From assembly GCA_963556145.1 (NCBI GenBank), contig OY744464.1:3596001-3660000 (forward strand): a stretch of 64,000 nt of DNA, given 5' to 3'. The stretch comes from Hygrocybe punicea. Lineage: Eukaryota; Basidiomycota; Agaricomycetes; Agaricales; Hygrophoraceae. A program made the translations under genes and the position numbers. How positions within the stretch are numbered: the first letter of the stretch is position 1; each line of letters opens with the position of its first letter. Under the pieces are notes generated by a model, which had not been told where the DNA came from, did not search any database, and saw nothing but the letters and a program-made list of their open reading frames with translations. Shown piece by piece: positions 1-10,530 of the stretch.

Positions 1-1
1 T

Positions 2-154
2 GGCCCACACATGAAACGAGGAGACAAAGGATCGATGCAGGATTGTGTTGTCTGGTATTTCTGCGAGGGGCGTCAGGACTGGTTTCCGGTGCCACCAGGC
101 TACGTTGCTCCCTACCCAAGTGCTGAAGCCGAGGACGATGACCCATTCCGCTAG
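2..154 (+). CDS. 3' end of an unidentified gene, truncated by the window edge
   Basis: An open frame enters from the left edge and stops with TAG at 152-154. The visible 50 residues include a Cys/Trp-containing stretch (DCVVWYFCEG) and an acidic tail ending DDDPFR. I do not recognise the family. It lies about 160 bp from a transposase fragment in a transposon nest, so it may belong to another mobile element or to the last exon of a host gene. Nothing else can be concluded from the part that is visible. Confidence 0.35.
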   Translation, partial: GPHMKRGDKGSMQDCVVWYFCEGRQDWFPVPPGYVAPYPSAEAEDDDPFR

Positions 155-578
155 TCTGTTTTCAAAAATATATACCATGATACGTAGTTAGTAGCATAGT
201 TGTTTCGATGCCTCACAATATACTGTTGCCGTTTTTTGCCTAACCCGATGCCCAACATGTTGAGAAATAATTGCAGCGCATAGATTCAGATGATGTGTAC
301 AAAATGGAGAAGACTAGATATAACCACTGTTCTGAAACCAACCTGCTGCCTTGGATGGAGTAATACTATTACAGGCCATCATAATATCATACACAGTAGA
401 TTCGGAACGGCTGCGACGCAAGAAAGCCTTCATCGAAGAAAATGCGTGCTCGATGGGATTGAAGTCGGGAGAGTATGGCGGTAGAAAAACAAGTTTACAT
501 ACTGCAATATATTCCTCATTAGTTCCGGCAGCATTCCGCAAGCAGAGTGAGCTTACACGTGTGATCTTCAACAAGTTC

Positions 579-583
579 ACGGA
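579..583. repeat. Left target-site duplication (ACGGA)
   Basis: ACGGA directly precedes the TGTTAC end of the inserted element and matches the word directly after its other end. Five base pairs is the usual duplication size for LTR retrotransposon integrases. Confidence 0.85.
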
Positions 584-2253
584 TGTTACATTTCCAACTC
601 CGCTTCCAACCCCGATGCCCATTCCGATACCCACCATGACGATTCTGCACTGCACACCTTCCTTTTTCATTTCTTTTTGTCCTTTGTCTTCCTTTCAACG
701 TCATTATTTCTTCATTTGGACATCCTTGTATTTTCTTATTCTTGTTCTCTTTTTGTCCCTTCTTCTAGAACAATCCAGACCGACCATGGACATCTCCCAC
801 GTGACCTTGTTGTACCCGAATAGTCTCCTTGCCGATGGACGTCACCGACATTGTCTTTTCCCTTCGATATCTTGTTTACGCTATCCCACGACAAACCGAT
901 CACAATGGCTGTACTCCCAACACAGCTCATTACCGTAATTGTTATTGGCAGCATTGCCATCACCTTCCTGATCGGTTTCTACCTTGTTATGATCTATCTT
1001 TGGCATCGGCACCGAAACCCTTCCGCCATTGATACTTCTGACTTCCACCTCGACAATATATCGACACATAATTGACAATTGCCATTCCCGGATATTTGGT
1101 TTCCATATTCGTACCCTGTGCCCACCATTATCCTCCCTGACGATCCGACGACATTCCTCACCTGCATGCGAACTCTGAACAATCCCTGATCACAGGACAT
1201 TTCACTGTTCCCTCCAATCCGACCATTGCCGCAGCACATTCTTTTGGACTTCGACCATAGACCATACGACTTCCCCAAACAGTGAACCAACCCCTATTGC
1301 ATATTGTTCGCACGACATCGCTTCATTGCAGTACCCGACGACTTGTTCCCACAGCTTGTCACCTGTGCCCATGACTCGAAACCTGGACCCACATTCATTT
1401 ATCCTTTTCCATCGATGATCTCGATACCTCCCACACTCGTTTACAATGATACCCTTTCTTGGACGAATACCGACATCAAGTGGACCTTCTTGTTCTACAA
1501 ACAGGACAAGACACCGCCCCTCGATACGTCATTGACATAGACATCGTCATCCGGTACAGCTTATGCTGTTCACATGTCTGACCTCGACTAGCCCACTGTC
1601 CTAGTTGGTTTTTTCCTCTATACATTCCTTCATTTTCTTTCATACCAACCTTGCCACTATATCCACACTACCTCAAGACACTCTCATCACCAACCCCACA
1701 CTGGACGATACCCATCTTCGACCCGACCGTGCAATGCACTTGCCAAACTGCACACTTGCCCGTTACAGCAAGTGTAGACCCCGAATTGGCAATTCTGCAT
1801 GTCACATGATCTGATGACAAATCATCCGAGTCATCCGGACCTCTTCTATCCTCAACGACACCCGGGCCTCCAGTTGGATCGCGAGAACATCGACATGAGG
1901 ACGCCTCATGTACGCCTCATGGTGAACACATGGTAGAGTTGGACATGTTGTGGCTTCATGGTTGTATTTCTATTTACCTCCCCTCAAGACCAGTCACTAT
2001 ATATACTGTTCTTGTTGTTGGTTCGGACTTTTTCTTCTTTTCCTTTCTTTACGTTTAGTCTGGTTCTTGGGGCAGACTCATCTTGTTTTGAGTAACCCCC
2101 ACGGCTCGCAATGACACTAGACCTTGACCCCCCCTGTTAGCAGTGTTGTCTTAGCTATAAGCAACAATGAAAACTGCTGTCTTCTCCCCTGGAAACCCCC
2201 CTCTTAGTTAAGTTGATTGTTGCCGGAGCCCGCTGCAGAAGCGATCCGTAACA
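584..2253. mobile_element. Solo-LTR-like insertion (1,670 bp) inside the transposase gene
   Basis: The element begins TGTTACATTTCC and ends GATCCGTAACA, giving TG..CA ends with a 6-bp inverted terminal repeat, and is flanked by ACGGA on both sides. These are hallmarks of LTR retrotransposon integration. I see no gag or pol reading frame and no second LTR, so the simplest reading is a solo LTR left by recombination, although 1.67 kb is long for one; a non-autonomous LTR element is the alternative. Positions about 1160-1405 match 4720-4965 as a direct diverged repeat. A small frame at 851-1075 would encode a hydrophobic peptide but has no other support. Confidence 0.75.
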
Positions 2254-2258
2254 ACGGA
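2254..2258. repeat. Right target-site duplication (ACGGA)
   Basis: Second copy of the 5-bp target duplication. Joining the flanks through one copy restores the transposase reading frame (HHAEEVR followed by ELVEDH). Confidence 0.85.
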
Positions 2259-3237
2259 CTTCTTCTGCATGGTGAGTGTTACAATTGTCGAGGATGAGCA
2301 CACTTCGAGGGCCAGGATAAGGGTTTGTGAGTGGTATCTAGTATGAATTTAGTGACGTGAAGACACATTAGATTGAAACTTACAATAAATTCTGTCAAAA
2401 ACTGCAAAAACCTTGCTGATGTAACAGATCCTTCCACGATATCATACGCAATGATACCATCAAGCATCAGGACAGGGAGTACGCTATACCTCTGACCTCG
2501 GATGAAATATTGGCACTGTACACAACGACTCCCAGCCTTCGCCCAGCCCTTCCTGCGTGTCATGGTCCGCCTATCCACAGAAGATTCATCCGTAAACATC
2601 AGCATGTCGGGGTTGGTGATGATCTGGCCAATGTGGTTCATATAGGCAGCTCGTTGGAGCTGATCCCTTTCTATGGCTTCACGGGACACTTGCTTGTTGG
2701 TGTAATCGATCCGGCACAATGTGCGAGTAAGTGTGGATACGGAGACAGCGATCTTTCGGTGATGGTACAATTGGTCCTGGATTTCATCAAGAAACAGTGT
2801 TGGGGAGTTTTCGAGAAGGGAGATAATGAAAATGATATCGGATGTGGTGAGTTTGCGCCCGCGCTGTACTTTACAGGGATTGGAAGTGACGCCGTATTTC
2901 CGATGATACTGGAGGGCGTGGTATACTGAAGATTTCCTAATACCAAGTACCTTGCAGATCCCCTTGATAGACATGTTGTGCTGGTGGTACAATATGGGAA
3001 CACGGTCCTTGAGTGCAGTGGGAATAAGCCTGCCCATGTCGAGCGTTTAGAGTACTTAGTCGGCGCTACAAAATTGTACACGGAATCTCGGCAGACTACA
3101 TATTTGGAAATGCACAGCCACCTTCAAATTTTGGAGTTTCCACACCTCGATGAAAACAGCTGTAACCATCACTCCCCAGTGAAAAACCCAGATACTTTTA
3201 TTTATTTAATTTCTATTTACATTCAGTAAAATATAGT

Positions 3238-4714
3238 ATTTTATTAACTTCATGATGGGATTCCATGGATGGGTTCCACCAATTCTGCAATTCCATAGTT
3301 ATAAGAGTCTCTTTCATCAACTTATATGTCTTTTGTGTCTTTTGAGCCACCAGCGGTATGTTCTCATATATTCTGACCTTGTTGATCTGATCTCTTTGCA
3401 GAGATATGTGTGCTAACCGCACCTACCATTGCGACTGAACTGAATAATGCCTGCCTCCCTGACAAGTCTCTAAGTGAACCTACTATGCTCATGCAAGACA
3501 CTGCAAAGGTTGCATTCGATCTGCACTGGATGACTTCCTTGCTGAACACAACATTGACCCCACTCTTCTGAACGAACATGACAAGGACATGTTGGATGAC
3601 ATCCAGGATGTCCAAGATGCTGCAGTCCCTCCATTTCAAGATCAAGAAATGCCAATTTATCCCCATGTGCAGCAGGACAACATCAACTTTGATGAAATCT
3701 ATGCCCATGCTGCACCTCTACAACCTCCCAACATGGAGGCTGGTCTGGAGAACCTTTACATTGTAGAGGCTCCGGATTGTGTGGATCCATATCCTCTTCA
3801 TATCTGACTGCGTTTGTCACGACTAGCGGTCGTGTAATGAATCTGTGGGTCAAATGGTTGCACGATGTCAGTGGTAGTGAGGGTTTACGTTCAAGGGTCT
3901 TTTTACGAGATTGATTGTATGTTTGTGAAGGTAGGGTCTCAGGGATAAGGTTTGGGCGTTATGGGGGTTGTGAAGTTTGTTACGTCTGGTACAACTGCTA
4001 GGAGAAATACAAGAGGTCAAAGTTAAGGTAGGCTACATGTAACGTGATGTAATGAATGGAAGGAAAACTGTGATGGACAAACAGAGATCCAGCGGAAGGG
4101 TATGGAGTTGCTACAAGCTAAAAGTGCAAGGCTTATAGTCTTTGGTCATCCATAAATGAAACATGGATTAGTAGCACTTGATCAAGAAGTACAACTCAAG
4201 GGTTGTTCAATACTGTTAGAGTCATGCAGACAACTCCGGACAAAGTGGAGTTTGTTGGAGTGGATCGGAGGTGCAAACTCTTGAAGTAGGTTAACTACTT
4301 CCTTAAGCCATACTGAGTAGGCATGAAGTGGAGCAGAATTCATCCAGAGGTCCAGACTTAGGATGGAGATAGTGAGCTTAAGGCAAAGCCTTAAGTTTGA
4401 GAATAAGGGGAACTCAAGTTGATTTTCTGAACAAGGATACAGGACATAGTAGTTCTAGCTTATATACTAGTAAACTAATTGTTATATCCTTGGTGATGAA
4501 AAGATAATAGGAACTCCAGCAGGAGTACCGGAGTTTGGAGAAAGATAAAAGGGACAAAAGGTTGCTACATAAAGTGACAAGTAAACAAAAGGGAGGAGAC
4601 AGATAGGAGTGCAAAAGAAGATAAGATAGGAATGAAATGGAAAAGTCTGGAGTGGAGATGGCCGGAGTTCGTCGGAGTACATTGGAGTACATTGAAGTAC
4701 ATTGGAGTTGCATG
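3238..4714. other. Intergenic repeat-rich DNA without a recognisable gene
   Basis: No convincing host gene. An open frame on the plus strand runs from 3478 to a stop at 3805-3807 (110 codons, no ATG before 3589). It is acidic and proline-containing and ends DPYPLHI; its last 50 bp (about 3755-3805) match the repeat copies at 5.4 kb and 10.8 kb, so it is probably a transposon remnant. Around 4665-4710 there is a short tandem array of a 10-bp unit resembling GGAGTACATT. The rest shows no coding signal. Confidence 0.5.
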
Positions 4715-4965
4715 AATATGACACACTCTGAACAATCCTTGATCACAAGACATTTCACTGTTCCCTCCAATCCGACCATCACCAAAGCACACACCTTCAG
4801 ACTTCGACCACAGACCATACAACTTCCCAAACAGTGAACCAACCCCTATTGTGTATTGTTCACACGTCATCGCTTTAATGCAGTACCCAACATCTTATTC
4901 CCACAGCTTGTCACTCGTGCCATGACTTGAAACTTGGACCCACATTCATTTATCCTTTCCCTTCT
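4715..4965. repeat. Diverged partial copy of the 1.67-kb LTR
   Basis: About 245 bp align in direct orientation with about 1160-1405 inside the solo LTR, sharing for example TTTCACTGTTCCCTCCAATC and AACAGTGAACCAACCCCTAT. Many differences are CpG in the LTR copy but TpG or CpA here, for example TACGACTT versus TACAACTT and TTCGCACG versus TTCACACG. The copy is truncated at both ends and I see no target duplication. Confidence 0.75.
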
Positions 4966-5384
4966 GTAACCTTGATTATGTCATCCTCATCACCATTGTC
5001 ATCCTTGCTATGGTTTTCCTCATTGTCTGCATTGCCATGGGCTTGGGCATTGCTGCTGTCCTCCCCATTATTCACATACACAGCTCATGTTTCAATGCCA
5101 TTGGGCCACAGCTCACACTTGTGATGTTTTGGCAATGGCATTGATACACCTGTATCACCACTGAGACCTGATTTAGTTTATTTTTGATTTCTTTCTTTTC
5201 TTATTTACTTCAGTATTTAAAGACTGTAGTAAATAGAGACAAAAAAGAATCCTTTTCCCCTTTCACTTTGAGTTTGAGCTCTCTTGAGTGGCTTCAGAGA
5301 CCCATGACCTTGCATTCACACTCGGTCCCCACAAGGACCTCAAGTGTATCAGCATGGTGGCTTTGAGTTGGTGCTGGTGCTGAT
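4966..5384. other. Non-coding spacer between repeats
   Basis: No gene recognised. The frame at about 4970-5120 would encode a hydrophobic stretch, reminiscent of the hydrophobic frame in the LTR at 851-1075, but there is no nucleotide match strong enough to call it the same repeat. Confidence 0.3.
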
Positions 5385-5671
5385 TGGCTGGGTGTTGGTG
5401 CCGGTGTAGAGGCTCTGGGCCATCTGGACCCGAATCCTCTTCATATCCCACATCGTCCCCGTCCATTCCCATTCATGTATCATTGATTCCCCCCGATTCC
5501 GGTCCTCTCCGTCGATTCCGGTCCAGATTCCGCCTCCGGATTCGTTCCTACATGCACTGCAATGTCTCTAGCGACCTGGAATCAGTACATTTATAGTCAT
5601 ATATCATGTATCTACATTTCCCGTCTCCTAGTACATAGCATTCCTCCACTCCACTCCACTCCTATCAGTTA
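5385..5671 (+). repeat. Dispersed repeat, copy A
   Basis: About 285 bp match 10531-10818 in inverted orientation, and a ~50-bp core (GTAGAGGCTC, then ATCCTCTTCAT) also appears at about 3755-3805. Copy A is CpG-rich over about 5490-5560, while the matching part of copy B has TG or CA at most of those sites. The two long copies flank the Harbinger element without being its terminal repeats. Family unknown. Confidence 0.7.
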
Positions 5672-6178
5672 CAGCCTTCGCTTGTAGTACATAGTTACTA
5701 CAGCACAGGATCACTCCCAGTAGTATAAAAGATGTACCCTTATACTACAAACTATATAGAAAATACAGGTTATCGCTCCCCTTCAGTTCTATTTCTTAGT
5801 CCTCGCTTCGTATCGTCTCCATATTAGTCTTCGTACTCCACTCCCTTCACTTCCCCTCTGATCCAGAACCCCGGATTCGGGTTGGATTGACTAGACACTA
5901 TAGAAACTAAATTCCTCTGATCACTTCTTAGCTGATCACCACTTTCCGTAGATTCCCATTTCGGGTCTACAACATAACTCGCCGTCACACCGGCTTTGTG
6001 GGATCACGGTCTAGGATGCATTTAGATGTGTTCTCTTGCATGGGCGTTGGGTTTTGGATTGGTGTTTGTGTGGTCCTTGGTTGTGGTAGTATGGTTATTC
6101 AATGTTGGGCACATAGCCCTGTCGTTGTCACCAACCCATCAAAAACTGCAGTGTCGCGGGTGCAGGTCATGGTTTGGT
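5672..6178. other. Spacer without a recognised gene
   Basis: Possible extension of the same repeat family. The frame at about 5998-6246 is open but low in complexity and runs into the Harbinger terminal repeat, so I do not treat it as a gene. Confidence 0.3.
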
Positions 6179-6204
6179 TGTGGTTGCCAAATTTGGCAAC
6201 CACA
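6179..6204. repeat. Perfect 26-bp palindrome next to the Harbinger end
   Basis: Two 13-base arms (TGTGGTTGCCAAA and its reverse complement) meet with no spacer, 21 bp outside the left end of the Harbinger element. The GTTGCC/GGCAAC part of the arms resembles the element terminus GTGTTGCCAC. Confidence 0.8.
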
Positions 6205-6225
6205 CCTGTAACCACATCACCTGTA

Positions 6226-6465
6226 GTGTTGCCACAGCTTGGCTAAAACCAGCTAGCCATTTTTTAGCCATTGTGAATTAAAAATCCAGTAAAATTGATA
6301 AAATCACAGATAAATTGTCGTGGATGTAAATCACATTAGGCGCCCTCAAAACGTGCGGTAGGATGCACTGTCAAATTTTCTGTCAGGGTTCAACAGTGTC
6401 CTGTCATGACCATAAATCTCCTTCGGAGTTCAAATGTACCATTAGAGTTTTCCATCCCAATATGG
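6226..6465 (+). repeat. Left terminal inverted repeat of the Harbinger element
   Basis: Matches the reverse complement of 10000-10235. The outer ~60 bp and inner ~125 bp are nearly identical, while about 45 bp between them differ. The mismatches in the conserved blocks that I could check are transitions. Confidence 0.88.
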
Positions 6466-8265
6466 CCAAGTTGAGAAAACGCAAGAGGTCCTTCATCGAT
6501 AATACACCTCCATCCTCACCCGCCAAACGGCCCTGCATGCCCCCCAAAGGAAAGCAGAGGCAGACTGCAGCCGATGTATTCAAGATCTCGTGGTCTGACC
6601 CATCCAGAACTTCCAGGCTCATCAACTGGTTGGATCAATACCCCAGGGAATGACACATGCTTTTCTCTGATTCAGCTCAAGATGCCAGCGCTGAGGGCCA
6701 CCGTCAGGATGTTGGAAAAACGCAGAAGTCGACGTACCATGCAATGATCGCGCAATATGTCTTTATCAACGACCAAAATCCTGATTATGTTCGGCTTTAC
6801 CATGAACACCCAGCGAAGTTCACAAAATTGGTGGCAGATCATATCACTACGTACGTTTTACCTGTTCATTCATTTTTATTTGCACTGATGTTATCAATCA
6901 TAGTCTCAAGAAGAAATATCGTGAAAAAATTGCACTGCTTCGCGCGACTGGTTCTGGCTTGACATGGGAGCAGCTCATGGCAAATCTGGAGAATCAAAAT
7001 CTTGGTGGTAAGTATCTCATTATTATTGGCCCGAAGTAGAATTGAACGCGTTCTTTTCAGCCAAAATCCAGCAAGAGTTTCCGTACTTTTCTTGTCTTCA
7101 TGGCTATTGGCGATCAATCCCAAGCTTCAATCCACGTGTTGTATCTTCCCAGCCAGATCAGGACCTTCATTCCAATGCCCAACAACTCCTTTTTCTGAGT
7201 GCAGTAAATACCGAGACACATGCCATTAACACGGAATACCCAGGGGAAGAGGTGCAGGATAACACTATCACCCTTGATCAGCAAGCCACCGTACCTCAGG
7301 CTACCCCGATGTTGGACGGTTCCTGGGCGCAGGTTACGCCCCTTCCTTTCCAACCTCCTGCTCTGTCCCTGGCATTTCCACCATATCCCTCTGCATCGGT
7401 GTCAACACAACAACAAACTATGTTCTTTTCTAACCCACCTACTCCACAAACGCCAAGCGATCCCTACAGCACTGCCAGCTCACCACAACCACATTTGTTG
7501 CCACATTTATCATCATCCCCTCGCTACTCACCGTACCCAAGTCCAGATTCCCGGCATCCATTGCCTATTACACCACTGATGAGTGGTTCAAATCCGGATT
7601 CCCGGCGTCCATCTCCTATTATGCCACTGATGAGTGGTTCCCCAGCTGCCACACCTCCTCCTGAACCTGGCCCCTGTCATGTCGCCCCACAACGTGCTGC
7701 GTCTCACCCAACTCTGCGCCAGCGTGGCAGCTCAGCACCGCCACATGGTCTCCCTCATGCACGTTCTTCACGACGAACTCGGGCAGAAGAGGAGCGACAG
7801 GTTCATGTCGGAAATCTTGACAATATGTTCGCATCCACCGTGGAGATAATGGACTGGAAGAAGGAACGTGAACATGAACGAAACATGAGGGAGGCAGATA
7901 TCAGGATGGAGAAAGTAAAAATGGAAGGTGCCCGGATGCAAATGGAATGGGAGAAACAGCGGCTGGAGCTCCAGATGAACCAAACTCGTGAGCAACAAGT
8001 AGCCCAGGAACGAATATTGAACCTATACATTCAGTACGAGCATGCCCGCAATCAAAGCTCGACGCTTCCAGTAGATCCGATTATGCCACCACCTCTCCCT
8101 CTGCCTGGCCACCTGGCTCCTCCAAATCCAGGTCTTTTGTTGGCACCTAACCAACACACCATTACAGGATTGCACCTTCCGAATGAGCCATATCTCCCTC
8201 CGCAAAATCTGGATGGTGATGTAGTAGCTGATACATATGGCGCAGGTGATAGCCACTGGGAGTGA
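6462..8265 (+). pseudogene. Harbinger Myb/SANT-like DNA-binding accessory protein with one nonsense codon
   Basis: In PIF/Harbinger elements this protein binds the element ends and helps import the nuclease. Exons 6462-6850, 6904-7007 and 7061-8265 give 566 codons. The N-terminal third has the trihelix-like features of the family (WSDPSRTSRLINWLDQ, FSDSAQDA, then a basic KKKYREKIALL helix). The middle is Pro/Ser-rich, with a tandem duplication around 7545-7640 (SPDSRHPLPI and NPDSRRPSPI). A coiled coil rich in Glu, Arg and Met follows at about 7850-8010. An in-frame TGA at 6651-6653 interrupts conserved sequence (YPRE stop HMLFSDS); a CGA-to-TGA change would explain it. No splice pair removes it. 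Confidence 0.82.
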
Positions 8266-8409
8266 ATCCGGAGCAAATTTTATGTATATCCACCTGTGTG
8301 ATCAATGTTCCCCCCGTCCCCTTGTAATATAGTCTGTTGTCGCATTCAGTGATTCAAAGCAAACATCATTCATATTAAAAAAAGGTCAGGCATAATACAA
8401 GAAGCAAAT

Positions 8410-9963
8410 TTACATGGTAGCATAAAGTGGACTAGAAAGAACGAGATCAAATAAATGTGCACGAAAAGCAACACCATTTTGCACAACCAGAGGCACCGGA
8501 ATATCCTCATCAATTTCCCTGTCCTCCACACCATCTTCGCCACCCTCTGGATAGAAATCGGGGTCTCGTTCAGTTCTGCCATTTGCACCATCTAATCCCA
8601 CAAAGATAAGCTGATTCCTCCAAGTATTGTTGACCAAAATATCGTCTTCAAATTGAATGATAAGATTGTGCAAAATTACACAGCAGCGGATCCACAAGAT
8701 TGCCTGCGCATGACGATTACGAGTGTTGATTTGGATGCGAAGCTCACGGAGAGACTGGAATTGGCCCTTGAGCAAGCCGATTGCATGCTCAGCCCGTACA
8801 CGTACAGTCGACAAGCGGTAGTTGAAGCATTTGTGTTCTCGAGTGAGGACAAAGTTGGGCCGCTTCACAAACGGGGGGACACACCAGGAACGGATGGGGT
8901 ATGCCGAGTCGGCCCACATCCATTCCCCTTTGGAAAAGAAATCTTGTTGGTGAGAGGAGATGCGGGTACCCTCGAAAGCGTAAGCGTCGTGGGCACTTCC
9001 TGTGTGCCCAAGCGAGTAGTCGATGATGCGAAGATTGTGTAACAAATTGACAAATTGGCCATTCATTGAATATCAAGAAGACTTGTCGAACCAGGCCTCC
9101 CCATGGAGGCCTGGTTTCTCGAACAAAGGGAAAGTGGTGCCGTCAACAGCAAGCCACCCATCACGCCATTCCAGGATCACCTTCTGTTCGGTCCAACGTT
9201 TCGAACCTTCTTTCTCCTGTTCAGTCGGCATGGAGAAGGCGCGGTCATGAAGCTTGATGATCGTGAGCATACAACATTTCGTACAGTTGATAACGGTACC
9301 GGGTGAAACGCCCGCCCATTCCGCAATGTCATCAACACTCAATGCGTTGCCGTAGTGACCCATATGATTCAGGAAAATGGCGAGTTAGATAGGGAGCTGA
9401 ATTTGATCCTTGAAAGATTTGCTTGTGAATACAGGGTCAGCTTCAATGAGGGAGATGATGTGGTTGAAGGCATCGGGGCTGAGTCGAACTTTCCTTTGGA
9501 AACGATGCGCACTATTTGCCTTGTACCACCATAGGAGGTCCATTTGCGAGTTGTGTGGGATAGCTACGCTGTGCTGAAGGTAGCGAGTAGTTAGAATCTG
9601 GTCTCGCAGATATTGGAATTTGTTGTAAACGAGCACAATGAGATCGGTCTCATCGACATCATCGCACGACAACTCGGGATCAAGGGAACTATCATGGATT
9701 TGCAAAGTAGAGTGGTCGGAAAAAGGAGAGGTACTTCGAAGTGGCGAAATAGGGCTGTTCCAACCAGAGAGAAGGGAGGATGATTCGTGGTCACTGCTAT
9801 TGGTGCTGCTCCCTTCGTCGCCTTCATCATCCGATAATATAAATTTGAGAAGCTGAAGATTGGTTTCTTGGTATTGTCTTTGGAGAATGCCGAGCATATC
9901 TGTACGCCTTGTGGGCCGGAAACGAGGAGCTCGGGGAGGATGTGAGTTGGGGAGTTGCGGCAT
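8410..9963 (-). pseudogene. Harbinger transposase (HARBI1-like DDE_Tnp_4 nuclease) with two nonsense codons
   Basis: One 518-codon frame from ATG at 9963 encodes a disordered acidic N-terminus, a helix-turn-helix (VDDIAEWAGVSPGTV) and the DDE core: first Asp in LAVDGTTFPLF, second in GHTGSAHDAYAF, Glu in VRAEHAIGLLKGQF. It is interrupted twice in the same frame, by TAA at 9385-9387 (PI stop LAIFLNHMGHYGNA) and TGA at 9073-9075 (DKSS stop YSMNGQ). Conserved sequence continues directly after each stop, so these are substitutions rather than introns or frameshifts; CAA-to-TAA and CGA-to-TGA would explain them. Almost all of the protein is otherwise intact, so decay is recent or the copy is moved in trans. 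Confidence 0.87.
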
Positions 9964-9999
9964 TTTGGTGGGTATAGATTGAGGTCGAAAGCCTAGCTA

Positions 10000-10235
10000 C
10001 CATATTGGGATGGAAAACTCTAATGGTACATTTGAACTCTGAAGGAGATTTACGGTCATGACAGGACACTGTTGAACCCTGACAGAAAATTTGACAGTGC
10101 GTCCTACCGCACGTTTTGAGGGCACCTATTGGTGCACATGCTCAAATACTTTCAGAGTTTCTGCCATTTTACTAGACTTTTAATTCACAATGGCTAAAAA
10201 ATGGCTAGCTGGTTTTAGCCAAGCCGTGGCAACAC
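10000..10235 (-). repeat. Right terminal inverted repeat of the Harbinger element
   Basis: Reverse-complement partner of 6226-6465, ending GTGGCAACAC. The shared blocks include the ACGTGCGGTAGGA and CTGTCAAATTTTCTGTCAGG words. Confidence 0.88.
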
Positions 10236-10530
10236 TAATCACCCGTTGTGGTGAACATGGCCTGGGTAGGCGCGGATTCGGGGTGTGCGAGATCATTGTC
10301 AGTGGGGTCAAAACCCAAAACTCTTCTTGTTTGTAACTATGTACACAAGCCACTATATAGGTACTGTATAGTATCTATAAATGAAATGTGGTGAAGAAAT
10401 GGTGAAGTGAGATTGTAAAGAAGATAAGAACTGTAACAATAGAAAATAAGAGAATACGCATGCAGAGAGATATCAATCTCTACACTGTGACCCAAAAACT
10501 GTGGGTTCACCCATACCCATGGTCAACCAT

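Larger units (their letters stand above)
314..3037 (-). pseudogene. Tc1/mariner (IS630-type DDE) transposase split by an LTR insertion
   Basis: The N-terminal part reads from ATG at 3037 down to 2254: helix-turn-helix region, then first catalytic Asp in MFTDESSVD and second Asp in LILDNCNTHH. The C-terminal part resumes at 583 and ends at 314, with LPPYSPDFNPIEHAF carrying the third catalytic Glu. Two short introns fit: 2338-2383 (46 nt) and 502-556 (55 nt); removing them joins conserved sequence on both sides. The reading frame breaks at the same 5-bp word, ACGGA, on each side of the 584-2253 insertion, so one formerly continuous gene was split. Without the insertion, about 35 residues separate the second Asp from the Glu. 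I could not find convincing terminal inverted repeats. The copy is dead as it stands. Confidence 0.85.
6226..10235. mobile_element. PIF/Harbinger DNA transposon, full length (4,010 bp)
   Basis: The two ends are long inverted repeats (6226-6465 and 10000-10235). Inside are the two genes typical of this superfamily: a Myb/SANT-like DNA-binding accessory protein on the plus strand and a HARBI1-type DDE nuclease on the minus strand, placed tail to tail. The flanks share TA at both ends (6224-6225 and 10236-10237); PIF/Harbinger elements normally duplicate a 3-bp TWA target, so one flank may have mutated. Both genes carry in-frame stops, so the copy cannot transpose on its own. Confidence 0.88.

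Noticed and set aside
851..1075. Small hydrophobic ORF inside the LTR
   Set aside because: LTRs rarely code; no second copy preserves the frame and there is no other gene signal.
9827..10069. 80-codon ORF across the right Harbinger terminal repeat
   Set aside because: It is an out-of-frame overlap of the transposase start and the inverted repeat.
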